From Thalassia testudinum (taxonomy: Eukaryota > Streptophyta > Magnoliopsida > Alismatales > Hydrocharitaceae), in contig JAZHRO010000014.1 in assembly GCA_037157565.1 (NCBI GenBank), forward strand, positions 99,789,501 through 99,853,500: 64,000 bases of DNA, written 5' to 3'. The notes beneath the pieces were generated by a model. The model had not been told where the DNA came from. It was given only the letters and a program-made list of their open reading frames with translations, and made no database searches. Made by a program: the position numbers and the translations under genes. This document shows positions 1-11,600 of this stretch, one piece after another. The stretch's first letter is position 1. The number at the start of each line of letters is the position of its first letter.

Positions 1-173
1 CACTGCTCGAAGAGGCGGGCGCTGAAGCGGGCGAAGATGTGGGCGCAGACGGGTGTGGGTGCTGGCTTACGTAGGAGCGAGCGCGTGCGTGGAGCGAGAA
101 CGGGCTGGCAGCGGTCGTAGGATGGAGAGAGAGCACGCGGTGACCAGATAAGTGAGAAGCTTTTCGGTCACCG

Positions 174-189
174 CACTGTAGCTACAGTG
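174..189. repeat. 16-bp perfect palindrome
   Basis: CACTGTAGCTACAGTG reads identically on both strands. A related half-copy, GTAGCTACAGTG, follows at about 211-222. A GGTGACC/GGTCACC inverted pair flanks it on the left (about 139-172). It could be a hairpin or a binding-site palindrome in an LTR; its role is unknown. Confidence 0.7.
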
Positions 190-464
190 TCGCGCTCTCT
201 AGCGTGAATAGTAGCTACAGTGCCGCTCACACTGAATAGCCGGTTGCGGCCAGTGCGGCGTGCGTGGGTGCGCTAGAAGGCGCCTGCGCGCGCGGAAGGA
301 GGGTGCGGTCGGTGCCTACGTGCGTGCGGGCTGCTGCTGCTGCTGCTACACGGAGCTTCAGACCTCGGCTCTGTGGCAATGGCAGGGTTGGCTTGGAACG
401 ACGAAACAGGGAAGAGAACCACCACGCCCACCGCCTCTTTGATGAGCTGGGCGGTGGTGGGACT

Positions 465-490
465 CACAGTGGTGGTTGTGCACCACTGTG
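465..490. repeat. 10-bp inverted repeat with 6-nt loop
   Basis: CACAGTGGTG at 465-474 pairs perfectly with CACCACTGTG at 481-490. A second inverted pair (CCACCGCC at 428-435, GGCGGTGG at 450-457) lies just upstream. Both may form hairpins. They are not followed by a T-run and there is no reason to call them terminators. Confidence 0.65.
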
Positions 491-999
491 TACGGCTCCT
501 GCCCGCAGCGTAGCTCTTCAAGGAGAAGAGAGGCTACGTATGGAGGGGAGAGGGGAGGAGATGGCCTAGAGGAAGGAGGTGTTGTTGGTGTTTTTTGTGT
601 TGGACCAGGCCCCCTTGCAAAGAAGCTAGCCGTGCCTTTTTAAAGAAGAAAGAGGCATGCACAACCATGCCCTAGCTGTGCATGGCTCTGCATGGCTGGC
701 AAGGAGTGCTTACTGCAGAGAATGGTGCGAGGAGGAAGCTGCCATGCCTTGCAACCACGTGGAGAAATTCAAAGCAAAATAGAAATAGAAAATAAAGATG
801 GAGATTTTGCGAGGCAGCACTTGAGGAAAACGTTAAGTTCAAGGCCATTTTATTCACTCTCCTCCCCTCTTAAATAAATGCATGCATGCGTGTATTTTCA
901 CAATTGCGACTATGGCTACATAATATGCACTGGCAATGCTAGGAAATAGCACAAGATGGCACAATTGTTGGTGTATTTTTGCTGTGTAATCAAAGGGGA

Positions 1000-1480
1000 A
1001 GCTCAAGCAAGCTAGAACTCAGCCAATTCCAACTCATCATGGCTAGATACCAGCTCCCTTGGACTAGAGTTAGCTCCATTCAACTCATCCTAGCTGAATG
1101 GTATCTCAAGCCAGCACATCTTAGCTCAACCCACCTCAAACAAAGTCAGATCCAACCCAACTTAGTTGAGTCTAGCTCATCTCAGCTCCCAATAGTTCAC
1201 TGGGAACTGTAGCTAGCTCAAATGAGTTGACAGGAGTTAATCCCAGCTCAACCCCAACTCATTCCAGGTCCACCCAGATCATGGCAGCTGAACTCCATGC
1301 TAGCTGAGCTACTACTTATTAACTAGTAGCTTAGCTAGCTCTGGAGTTCTCATCAGAGGTAATTCCAGCTCAACCTAGCTCCAACTAGGTTGAGACTAGC
1401 TCAACTTAGCTTAACTACCCAAGACTAGCTACTAGCATAAGAACTAGGTAGCTTAGCTAAGTAGTTGGGCTCCTCATGAA
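1000..1480 (+). repeat. AGCTCA-rich low-complexity block in LTR C
   Basis: Dense irregular repetition of AGCTCA, AACTCA, TAGCT and GAGCT words with no fixed period. The same type of block recurs at about 39980-40480 in the second copy of this LTR, so it belongs to the family and is not a local expansion. Confidence 0.7.
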
Positions 1481-1713
1481 GCTGCCTCAGCAGATTCAGC
1501 TCCAATTGCAGTAGCCACCAGGTCCAGATTATTTCTCCAACTCCTCCATGAAACCCTAGGTCCACCACCTCTACTCTACTAGCTAAGCTCCCAACACCAC
1601 CCAAGCCCCATGGCCGTCCACTCCTTAACCCTTAACCCTAACTAAACCCCAACCTAACCTACCTAAAGTGGTGCCAACCCACACCAACCACCAACCACAA
1701 ACACCCCTTCATG

Positions 1714-2220
1714 TTGGTGCCAAAAACCCCTCATGCATCCCTTCATTTTGGCGCCAACATGTCCTTAAATCCTAACCCAACACATCACCACCTAAAGCCA
1801 TCCCTACCACCCACCTAACCCCTCTAGAAACCCTCCTTTGGCACCAACCTTAACCCCCTTAACTACCCTAAACCACACCTTAGTTGGTGCCAAGAACCAC
1901 CTCCCACAACCCTTCATTTGGCACCGACACCACCTCCAATCTACACCCTACACACCACCCTCCAACCTATCCAAACCCTTCATCTTGTGGCACCACCTAA
2001 CGCTCTCCCTTAACCAACATAAAGTGGCGCCAACTACACTTAAACCCACACCAACCACCACCTCATGAAACCTTCCCTTTATCACCACCTTATATCCATT
2101 CTCCATACACCAACCACCACCCTACAACACTATCCTAACCCTACACATGTCCTACACACCACCTAACCCTACCACCATCAACCCTTAACCCTAATCTCCA
2201 TGTAGGGTTGGCGCCAAATT
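1714..2220 (+). promoter_or_regulatory. Cluster of TTGGCGCCAA-like palindromes in LTR C
   Basis: Variants of the palindrome TTGGCGCCAA recur at about 1714, 1746, 1837, 1883, 1916, 2024 and 2207, all upstream of the TATA box at 2336. Those at 1746-1757 and 2209-2218 contain TTTGGCGC or its complement, which agrees with the general E2F consensus TTTSSCGC. The others carry GGTGCC or GGCACC, as CpG decay would produce. The second LTR copy has the same cluster at about 40722-41010. E2F binding is inference from the motif only. Confidence 0.45.
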
Positions 2221-2335
2221 GCCATATATCCCCTCATTTGTCGCCACCCATTATACACCCTAAGATCTCCTAACCACCCTCTACAAGCCATCCTAACCCT
2301 CCATCCACTAACTACCCTTAACCCCCTTCCACTCC

Positions 2336-2344
2336 TATAAAAAG
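2336..2344 (+). promoter_or_regulatory. TATA box of LTR C copy 1
   Basis: TATAAAAAG lies in a C-rich tract downstream of the GGCGCC cluster. The second LTR copy has TATCAAAA at the equivalent site (41113-41120). It is the likely core promoter of the LTR on the + strand. Confidence 0.55.
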
Positions 2345-3345
2345 ACCACCACCCACCACCATTAGAGCACCTTTGGCTACATAAATTCTACCCATACTTC
2401 CACCTACATAGAAGACCAAGAGAAGAAGAAGAAGAAGATTAAGGGGACAGTCTATCCCCTTGGTGCCTTCCCCTCTTCTCTTCTCTCTTGAGCCCACGCC
2501 AACCAAGGGAAGAAACCAAGCAAAGGAAGGAGTCCTAGGGTACATGCCTACCCTAGAAGGAGGATTTGAGGGTGGTACACAACCACCTTTGGAGGATCAT
2601 TTGAAGGTGGTCCAAACCACCTACGAAGGAGCATTTGAAGGTGGAATTCTATCCACCTTGGAGGAGATCAGGCACGCCCCATCTAGGGCTTGCCAGGAAG
2701 GACACATCTTGGAGAAGCAAATCAAGGAGGAGAAGAAGTTCTTTTCAACTACAGGAGCAGCCATAGCTGCAGTAAGAACCTCTCTTCTTCACCAACATTT
2801 AGCGGATTAGTGTTTTGCATTTTTCTTTTAAATTGCTAGTAGTAGAAGTATTCCTCTGCTACGGTTTTTGTAAAACACTTTTTCATCAATCAAAGTTTCC
2901 TTTTTCGTAATTAGCTTTTGTTGCAATTCTTGTCACTTTTTCTTTAGTGCACTTTCACTCTTTCTTTCCAATCACCCTAGGCCTCCATGTGCCTAGGGTG
3001 AGCTTAGAAAGAAATCATTTTTGCCACTTAGATTTTAGCTACTAGGTGTTAGTTCGCCATCAAAATCGCATCGCCTTATTATTCAAAAACCCTAAAAATC
3101 AAATATTCAAAAATCAAAAAAAAAAGTTGATTTCCCATTTTTTGAGTAAGAGATTATAATATTGCAAATATTGCCTCCTTGGACGTCCCTAGATGCTTCC
3201 ACTATCTATGCTTATAAATTCAAAAGCAAAATAGTTTGCCGTTAAAACAACTTATAGAAACCTAATTTTACAAACCATGTAAAAATTGTATCAAGGACAG
3301 GATTGCATTTTTGAGTTGTAGGGTTCCTTTTTCCCCGTTCTTCCA

Positions 3346-4204
3346 ATGTCCTTCCAGTGCATTCTTGGAAGGAGGTCATTAAGTCCTCGCTTGGAAGGAC
3401 CTTTAGACACTTCCCAAAGGCAAAGGTTGAGTTATATCCAAGCAGATCCCATGGCTGATCAACAACCACCTCCCCCACCCCCAAACCAGCAGGAGCTGCT
3501 TCAAGGGCAATTGGACCAACTACAGCAGATGTAGCAATGGTTTCAACAGATGAATGGTCAGAGCTCTCGGCCCTTGAAGGATTTCTATGATCCTTAAAAT
3601 TTTGGGGAATGTCCTGGCATCATGATTCCTGCTGAAGACATAGAAATCAAGTCCCAGGTTTTAAGTTTGATTAAACATTTCCATGGACTTGGCTCTGAGG
3701 ACCCATTCCAGCACTTGGAGGATCTGACCACTTTGGTTCATACCACTAAAGTTTGGAATGCGCATGAAGAGCAATTGATCATGAGCCATTTCCCCCACTC
3801 TCTCAAGATATGGTCGCACATTTGTACCGGACCATTGGAAGGCCAATAGAAAGATGAGTGCTCTTAAGTCGACTTTCCTAAAAAAATTCTTCCCAATGGG
3901 CTGGACCAATGCTCTACGACGGGCAATTACCACCTTTGCCTAGCGGTCGGGGGAACCATTTCATGGTGCCTGGGAGCGATTCTAGGATCTATTGTAAAGG
4001 TGTCCACACCACGAGGTGTCGAAATGGCAACTCGTGCAGATATTTTACCACAGGTTGGCAGAAAAACTCCGTAATCACATGGATGCCCCCTGTAAAGGTA
4101 ATTTCCTCAACAAGGATGCAGATAGTGCATATGACTTGTTGAGGAGATGAGGGAGAATTCAATAAATCATGCCTTTATGGATACTTTCAACTGGTCCCAA
4201 CAAC
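3346..4204 (+). pseudogene. gag: A1 gag, 5' part
   Basis: This is the start of a gag polyprotein for capsid assembly. It opens with a leader like that of B (LGRRSL...RLEGP), followed by a Pro-rich stretch (MADQQPPPPPPNQQE) and a capsid-like region containing LSLIKHFHGLGSEDPFQHLE and FPHSL. In-frame stops occur after QLQQM (3532-3534) and at 3847-3849, and the frame shifts about 3850-4140. The piece ends exactly at N1's left target duplication (ACAAC, 4200-4204) and resumes at 17004. No zinc knuckle is seen, as in B and N3. B's gag at 34637 is the nearest relative in the window. Confidence 0.8.
4200..4204. repeat. Target-site duplication of N1, left (ACAAC)
   Basis: ACAAC directly precedes the LTR start TGTTGA. 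The same five bases follow the other LTR at 17004-17008. Confidence 0.9.
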
Positions 4205-5969
4205 TGTTGAGAGTAGAAAACTACGTGTTTGGAGTTGGATTTGAAAACCCATCGTTGTAGTTCGAGTCGTGAAGAAATCTGTTCAACAGATAAAATTTAT
4301 ACCGAAAATTCTTAAAGAAGTTTCCGGTCGAACATAGGGAGGTGGACATTTAATTACAAATACATGTTTTATTTGTTTGTCACAAAATAGATTAGCTGGT
4401 CGAAAACTATCTATCTATTTAACAAATAATAAATAGAAGAGAGAGAGAGAATATTACAAATAAAACCAAAAGAGAGGTAGAATAAACATGGATTTCATTA
4501 TAGGAAGTTGTTCATTACACTACTCATTACGACTAGAAAGCAGGAAATCTACATTAGAAAGCAATAAATCTACTCTAGAAAGTAGTAAAGAGAATGGAGA
4601 GAGAAATATCCTCCTCGACGATTGCTTAAAGCACTAGCTAGATAGGATGATGCCTAGAAGATGGGGAACGGAGCAGGAAGAAAGAGGATGAAGCGAGAGG
4701 AACGGGAATGAAGCAACACGTCGCCGTCGTCGTGGGATCCGCTTCCCGAATGCAAAGAGAGGACAACTGCGGGATGCTCCATGAAGGGGGACGAAGGTGG
4801 GAAAATTATGATTTCTACTCTAGAGGAGCATCCTGGGTTTGGGATAAGCTTTTCTTAAGCTTTGGAGAGGAAGAGAGGAGAAGGGATGAAAATTTCGTAT
4901 GGTACGACTCTCCTTTTATTGTTGCCAGGATTGGGGGCATTTTGGACATTACAATATCAAAAGCATTAATATGGGACCTTTAGTGACAGACTTAAACGTC
5001 GCTAAAGGTCCGTCGTGGGCGATGTGTGCGCGCACTGTGTGCACCCGCTCCTCTTCCATGCCTAAAACGCCCATGCACGTTTGGCTGATATCACAATTGG
5101 ATGGTCGAGATCTTGCCTCACAGTGCCCATTCAAATGCCTCTGCCACACGTGTGCATGTGATGAGGTGTGCAGACGTGCATTATCGTGTATGTACATGAT
5201 CCAGCGCATGTCCTCGTGTCACGTCTCCTCCCCTCGGCTGCTCAATCTTCATGTGCCGGCCGAATTGAATATGCCTCCCACCCCAGCTGGATTGAGGTGC
5301 TCAGCACGGCTCGAACTCGCGACCCCTGCATCGCCCACAGGGTGTGATCGCTGCGCTGAGGCCTCATCTTTGTCGTGTGGAGGACTTAAGCGTGTGTAAT
5401 CATGGCCGTTGGATGGGCATCCAACAATGGAGATTCGTCGAGCGGGTGAAGAAGAAAAGCAGCAGCAGTTCCCTATGGCCGATCGAGCGGCTGAGATTGC
5501 ACCACGTGGTGCCATCTTGGTCGTCCATCTTCTGTGTGTTGTAGACGGTGCCACGGGTGTCGGATTGGACCAATTTTCACGCCATTAAGCTGTGATCATC
5601 GATCTGAACCCATCCGTGCTATCGGATTTGTTGTCTAAGGTGCAAATTAACATCATCTTGGCCCTTGATCTCTAGGCTTCCTAGGACAATATCTGGTGCT
5701 ACGAATGTCCGATCAGAGTGATCTTGGAGTCGTTGAACTCCTGTCGTTGCCCTGATTAGATCCATATGGTTGGATCCTTGGTCTGATGCCCTGATTAACA
5801 CATTGCCCTGTCCCTGGCCATAAAAGGAGATAATTAACCTACATTTTATACAGACTAACCTAAATGAAAGATGATGCATGTTATGCAATATTTACAGTAT
5901 GTGATGCAATTCTATGCCTAAGAACACACGTAAATAGACAGTTTATGTGATATAAACATGTTTACATCA
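4205..5969 (-). repeat. 3' LTR of N1
   Basis: About 1765 bp, starting TGTTGAGAG and ending TTTACATCA on the + strand. It aligns with 15279-17003 throughout. It has the shared CTTTAGTGACG inverted repeat (4976-5009) and the CCACGTGG motif (5502-5509). On the minus strand AATAAAAGGA (4911-4920) stands where the TATA box is expected. Confidence 0.88.
4976..5009 (-). promoter_or_regulatory. CTTTAGTGAC inverted repeat, N1 3' LTR
   Basis: Arms CCTTTAGTGAC and GTCGCTAAAGG are separated by a short AT-rich loop and lie upstream of the presumed TATA box on the minus strand. The same motif stands at the same place in the LTRs of N3 and B. Confidence 0.6.
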
Positions 5970-7559
5970 CACCCCCATGCCTATCTTTTGCTAGTCCCTA
6001 GCAAAACTACATTCTATTTATAAGAGAATTAAGTCGGATTTCTTAGGCAATAGTTATTTTCAACACTTACGGATTTCAACTATGACCTGAACTACAGAGA
6101 CACAACAGCACTCAGGTATCTACCAAAATGCAGACCGCCTTAAGTTCTCGCCTTATTCAAAGAGGGATCTCTTTTTTTCTTTTTCTTTTCTAATTTTTTT
6201 TTGGATTTTTGAGTTCAGGGTTACAGAGTGGCTTTCTACGGCTACTCAACCTGCCCAAGACTCAATAAGAACCCTAAGTTCTAAGCATCTTTTTGTGAAA
6301 CTGATAGACTCGTTGATCCGCAATTAGAATGGACTTTAGGTTTCTACGCGCCTAGGTGACCTTAAAAAGAATTCTGCCTAAAGGTGTATCTATATGACTG
6401 GTAGCTTTCCCCTTACTTTTATTTTTATGGGGTCAACACAAGGGTGAATCCAGTGTATATCTCCCCAGCTTATTCTACTTCTTCGCTTCTTCCTAAGTGT
6501 TTTGGGAATTTTTATGTGCATTTCTTGAGCTGGGATCTGGACAACCGGTTGATGAGTTGTTACCACTGACAACTTGCCAGCCATACTCGTGTGGCGAAGT
6601 GTGGCTTATTTCTTTTGTTTCTTTTTCTTTCTTTTCTCCTTTTCCTTTTTCTTTTTCTTTTCTTTTTGAACTTTTTTTTCTTTTTAAGTTGGTGGCTTCC
6701 CTGGTCTAGGATTTACCTAAAGGTAGCAGGAAAAGAATGGTCAAGTGGCTAGGCTCTGGACAACCTACCTATGGGCTGTTACCCACAATAACTTCCCAGC
6801 CATACCACCCTAGAAGCTTCATTAGCTACCCAATTTTCATTAAAACTGTCGAACAACGAGTCAGTGATGAATAGTGTGTAGATGCTTAGACTTAAATTTC
6901 CCTCAAATCAGAGGGCGGGTTGATAAGTCATGTACTTATCACCCAAGCTTATTTAATAAAATTAAAATAGAATTCAGGATGGCGAGGACTCAATAAACAA
7001 ATGCACATTTTAGTGGATACCCAACCTGATTAAGCCTAAAGACCTAAAGGGTGTTAGTGCTCAGATCATACAGTTTTATTTCCCAAGATTGAAAATTTTC
7101 TAAAGCCCAAGTTCTCTTTCCTAATTCCATAAATATATATATATATATTTTGTAAAAACAAAATGAATCTACAAAGCTGACGAAATAATTCAAAGATGAA
7201 TATCCACTCCCCCATGCCTATCTAATGCGATGTCCTCAATGTATTAAAAAGACATGAAACAGAGTGGACTAGAGTAGAAAGCACCTGAATTACGTGAATA
7301 ACGGGTTCACTTGAAGATAAACATAAACTATATACATGTTGAATTTAGTGCTTTTAGCTAGGCATACTATACAAAGAAGAAGAAATAACGAATTCACAGG
7401 TGCAGGTCAAAATCTGAATAAAAAGATGCAACCTAAGGCCTGCCAGCAAATGTCCATAGATGTGGACTAGATTGTGATGCAGACCCATACCCATGGTCGA
7501 GTATATCTAAGGTTCTGAATAAAAATTACCCAAAACCTGAAATCAGTATGCAAGCTGGG
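5970..7559 (-). other. N1 3' noncoding tract with polypurine site
   Basis: Next to the LTR the + strand reads CACCCCCATGCCTATCTTTT, whose complement is the purine-rich primer for plus-strand synthesis. The rest matches the 3' noncoding region of N3 (43326-44723): the TAGTCCCTAGCAAAA word, C/T-rich runs near 6170-6200 and 6600-6690, and the CCAGCCATACTCGTG word. No coding frame is credible here. Confidence 0.7.
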
Positions 7560-8575
7560 TCAGGCCTGCGATTTATGAGGATGCAACCCAAGACCAAAAA
7601 GTCGGGTAACAGAGAATTCAAGATCAAAAGGATAATCAATGAATGTACGCTTGGGTTGGACATCCTCAGAACAAATGTCATAAGGGTCCTTGTTTGATGG
7701 TTTCAGATTAATTGGAGCCCTTAGACTCAGCCTTCTACTTCCTCTGGATCTTGCTTCCCAAATCAAAACTTCCCAGCTCCTATCCTGCTCATTCAGAATG
7801 TCAAATTTTGGGACCTCCTACATATTAATCACCCCATCTGAAATTTCCAAGTCTAAAAGATGTGATTGAATCAGAATTGACTTGAGTTTAGTTATCTCGA
7901 AAATAGAATCGTCACTAAGCTCAATAGGGTGTAACTGACAATTGGGGCATTGAATTGAATCCTTAAAAAATACGATTCTGAATCTATCATGTGAGCCCCA
8001 ATAAAATCAATTTCCTCAGTTATTGGGCTATCAAATGACTTAACCGATTCCGCAGGCCCAATCGTCTCACAAAAATTGTGTTCGGTAAACTCACGTGTGA
8101 CTTTGCAAATTGATTCTTCACCTTCAGAATCAAAGAAATCTGAATCTGCATTAATGTATGTCTCAAAACTATCAATCATTTTCTGATCCATGCAGACATA
8201 CATTTCCTCATACCTCGGCTTAGAGATCTCAAGTGAAGAAATCAGATCAACCTTAATTTGTTGTTCTAGATCAATCTAGTTAGTATCGTTACACGTGTCC
8301 CCCCCAATAGGTGCCTAAGCAGGTTTTGACATTGGCTCTCCTGAAAGGGGTTCATCTTGGGAATCATCCCATGATTGAACTAAAGCAACCACAAATCTCA
8401 TTCTCAATTTCGCTAACTTCCCAATTAAAAACTCACCTGGGTCCTTATCCTTAACATCCTGGAGCCAATCCAACAAATACTTGCCTAGGTCATCAATCAT
8501 TTCAATCAAGGGCTCCAATTCTTTACTGCAAGGTATTGGCTGAGCTTCTAAAGATTGTATAGTATTCCTCAAGTT
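7560..8575 (-). pseudogene. N1 unknown acidic ORF, C-terminal part
   Basis: I do not recognise this protein. It continues the frame that starts at 14102 and is cut by the LINE. It reads from about NTIQSLEAQP through a Leu/Asp-rich part (DDLGKYLLDWLQDVKDKDPG) and an acidic part with many Asp and Glu. A frameshift near 7975 is followed by a Cys pair (CPNC) and a basic C-terminus ending SQA with TGA at 7560-7562. In-frame TAG codons stand at 8315-8317, 8276-8278 and 7818-7820. Each is one C-to-T change from CAG. Continuous coding character across about 340 codons argues that it once encoded protein. No gag, pol or env motif is visible. Confidence 0.6.
8562..8575. repeat. Target-site duplication of the LINE, left
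   Basis: GTATTCCTCAAGTT at the poly(A) end of the LINE matches 13717-13730 exactly. Joining the flanks at this sequence restores N1's reading frame across the insertion. Confidence 0.9.
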
Positions 8576-8653
8576 TTTTTTTTGAGAAAGAAAGGAATGC
8601 TATCAAATCACCGATAACAAACCAGGAGAGCTATTATTGATAATAAAAAATAT

Positions 8654-11600
8654 TTACAAGTTCGACTCCCAATGCTGTATGAGACACCAGCAAAAATTTA
8701 CAATATTTTCCATATACACTGGGGTCTCCTAAAAAACACGCTCATTTCTAGCCCTCCATACAGCCCATAACACAGCCACCATGTGTATATAAGGCTTATT
8801 CCCATCCACAAGGTAGCGCCACAAATTCCCCCAAGTGGGTAAGGACTCGTTGCATACTCTCCTCCATACATAATCAGTGATCGCACATGAAGAAAAGATA
8901 TGAACGCTAGAATCATTATGCAGCCCACATAAAAAACAAAACTAGGTGGGGGTCCCCATCCTTCTATGCCTCAGATCTCCAGTAATCAATTCATCCCTCC
9001 TGCAGAGCCATAAGAAAATTTGTAACTTTAGTGGTATTTTTAACTTCCATAGCTTTTTCCCCATTTCTTCATCTTCCGCCATCCTGGAGGACATTATCAA
9101 CCTGTCATAGGCAGCCGCAGTAGAAAAATTACCTTCCCATTTGTATGTATCATATTCCTGAGGCATGGGTTTGAAAGCCGCAAGCTCTTGCATGAGACGT
9201 TCAGTCTCTACACGAGATCTTGTTTCATGATTATTCCACCCACCATTATTTAACAACCACTGCTCCGAATCCACATCCCAATAATCAGCTACCACTGCAT
9301 TTTTCTTTTCAGCCAGAGCATAAGCAAGGGGGAACCTGTGTTTAAACGTTCCCCCATGTACCCAATTTTCCAGCTAAAACTTGAAGCTTTTTCCATCACC
9401 TAAAACTGATTTGAAAAAATTCCAATTATCTTTCAGGGTCCGCACCACAGACGACCAAAAGGGGGACGGTTTACGTGGGTTAAGCCAATTTATCTCATCA
9501 TTGGTACTCCCATAACTGTCATCGATAATTTCTGTCCAAATTTTTTTTTCCCCTTGTAGCAATCGAACAGCCTACTTCAATAGTAGCGCTTCATTAAATT
9601 CTTTGAGGGATCTAACACCCAGACCTCCCATCTGCTTAGGTTTGCAAACTGATTCCCATTTTAAGGGTTGAAAAAAGGCCCCTTGATGAGAGGCCCCTTT
9701 CCAAAAAAATCATTTTCGCATCACCTCCAGCATTTTCCAAATAGAATTCGGAGCTCTAAGGATAGAGAAAAAGATGGGAATTGAAGTGATAACAGAATTC
9801 AGTAATATATACCTCCCCCCTTTTGATAAGTATCTACTGCTCCAGCCCTCCAATTTCGTAGCTAACTTTTCAAAGAGGAAAGACCAATCTGCTTTCTTCA
9901 TCTTAGAACATTTCAGAGGTAGCCCCAGATATTTAATCGGCAGTGGAACCATAGGTGTACCAAGAATGGTGGAGATCTCATTCTGTAGCCCACTATTCAT
10001 CCCAAAACAGACCAGGGAAGATTTACTACAATTCAATCTGAGACCAGAAGCTTCTCCAAAAATTTTTACCATATGTAACAGAGCCTGCGCTTCTCTCTTC
10101 CCCCCTTCCACAAGAAAAACAGTATCATCAGCGTATTGAAGTACAGGGGCTAGAGCCCTATGATTAGACAGTGAATACCCCCTTATAAAACCATCCGCTG
10201 CCAATTTACAAGCAAATCTTGCCAAAGTATCCACCGCAAGGTTAAGAATCAGAGGGGCGATAGGGCAGCCTTGTCTTACTCCACATTGGGGCTGAATCCA
10301 AGAGCGACACGGTTTACCATTTATCAATGGGGAAAAAGAGGCTGTCGTAATGCACCTCTTCACCCATTGAATCAGTAAAGGTGGAAATTTTCTCCAAAGA
10401 ATCTCCCACAAGTATGACCAGGAGATTGAATCATAGGCTTTGGAAAAATCAACTTTCCACAAGAAAGCCTTAGATTTTCTCCTATGCCAACCCATAACAA
10501 TCTCCTGCGCAACAATGAATGACTCCTGTAAAGATCTCCCAGGAAGAAAAGCTGACTGAACAGGCATTATCAAGTCCTTTAAAACTTCCCGCAATCTATT
10601 AGCAATAATCTTACTAATAATAAGATAGATGGAATTAGATAGTGCAATGGGTCTGTAATCAAAAAAACTTTCCGCACAAGATTTCTTAGGCAGCAGAAAC
10701 AGATAAGATTTGTTCAGCCTCTCAAATCCTGAGTTTCCCAATTCAAACTCATGAATAACCTTTAACACATCCTCCTTAACCACATTCCATAGCTCTCTGT
10801 AGAAAAACACCTGAAATCCATCCGGACCAGGAGCACCTTCATTATTTAATTCTTTAATAGCTTTTAGCACTTCTTGTTCAGAAATAGCGGACACAAGCAT
10901 GTCTCTTTGTTCATTATTTACACAAGGGAAATCCATTGCTGCCAGCCTCCAAGAACCTCTGGGAGCAGCCTTGGACATTTCTTTAAAAAATTTACTTGCT
11001 TCAGATCTGATCTCCTTAATAGAGGTAATAATTCTTTCTTCAACTTTAATAGAAGAGATAAGGTTGAATCTCTTTCTAGCACTGGCTGCAAGATGGAAAA
11101 ATTTTGTATTCGCATCACCTTCTTTAAGCCATAGTTGTCTGGATTTTTCACGCCAATCCATTTCTGTTTTCAGATCTTCATCCTCCACAACTGATTGCAT
11201 CTGCTGCCTCAACTGCTGCTCCTGTTGGTTCAAAGCTAGCCTACACTCTTTCAGATCCAACTCCTTGATGACTGTCAAGGCTTCCCTCATCTTCTGGTCT
11301 CTAATCAGATTCACAGCCTACCCATATTCCTTCAACATTTCATGCAGACCAGCCAGTTTTGAAGCAAACTGCTGTGTGGCAGTGCCTTGAACAACCTTGC
11401 TTTGCCACCACTGAGAAACCATTTGCATGAATCCATCTTCCCTAAGCCATGATCTCCTGAGTTTGAAGTAAGATCCCGTGTCTGCATTCACTCCACTGTC
11501 CCAAACCAAAGGTGTGTGATCAGAGAACGGCCTATCAAGGCTCAACACAGCTGATAGTTGATATCTCTCTAACAAACTAGGACTGCCAAAGAATCTGTCC

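Larger units (their letters stand above)
1..990. other. GC-rich unclassified region, no gene supported
   Basis: Several short overlapping frames exist but none has a recognisable domain, and their composition (Arg, Ala, Pro, Cys runs) is what GC-rich noncoding DNA gives by chance. The stretch contains a CTG run near 332-346, several hairpins and a CATGCATG-rich part near 870-890. It lies immediately upstream of an LTR of family C and could be part of another LTR or of that LTR's diverged 5' end. No partner copy is visible in the window, so it stays unclassified. Confidence 0.4.
990..3293 (+). mobile_element. LTR of family C, copy 1 (solo LTR or LTR remnant)
   Basis: This aligns by eye along most of its length with the split LTR at 39745-41651 plus 53270-53625: the same AGCTCA-rich block, cluster of GGCGCC motifs, TATA box, trailing poly-purine/pyrimidine tract and 3' end (TATCA). 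The 3' end is placed at 3293, after which A1's leader begins. The 5' boundary is not resolved because similarity fades between about 870 and 1000. No internal genes follow it, so it behaves as a solo LTR in A1's leader. The 5-bp target duplication should be AGGAC on the right (3294-3298), but I could not find its left partner. Confidence 0.7.

Noticed and set aside
264..569. Overlapping frames of 60-100 codons on both strands
   Set aside because: GC-rich chance frames with Arg/Ala/Pro bias, no motif, and no start context preferred over another.
1628..1680. AACCCTAAC-like words resembling plant telomere repeats
   Set aside because: Only a few irregular units within LTR C, with no (CCCTAAA)n array; they are part of a C/A-rich LTR tract.
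10899..11390. 163-codon + strand frame
   Set aside because: Antisense shadow of the LINE reverse transcriptase ORF.
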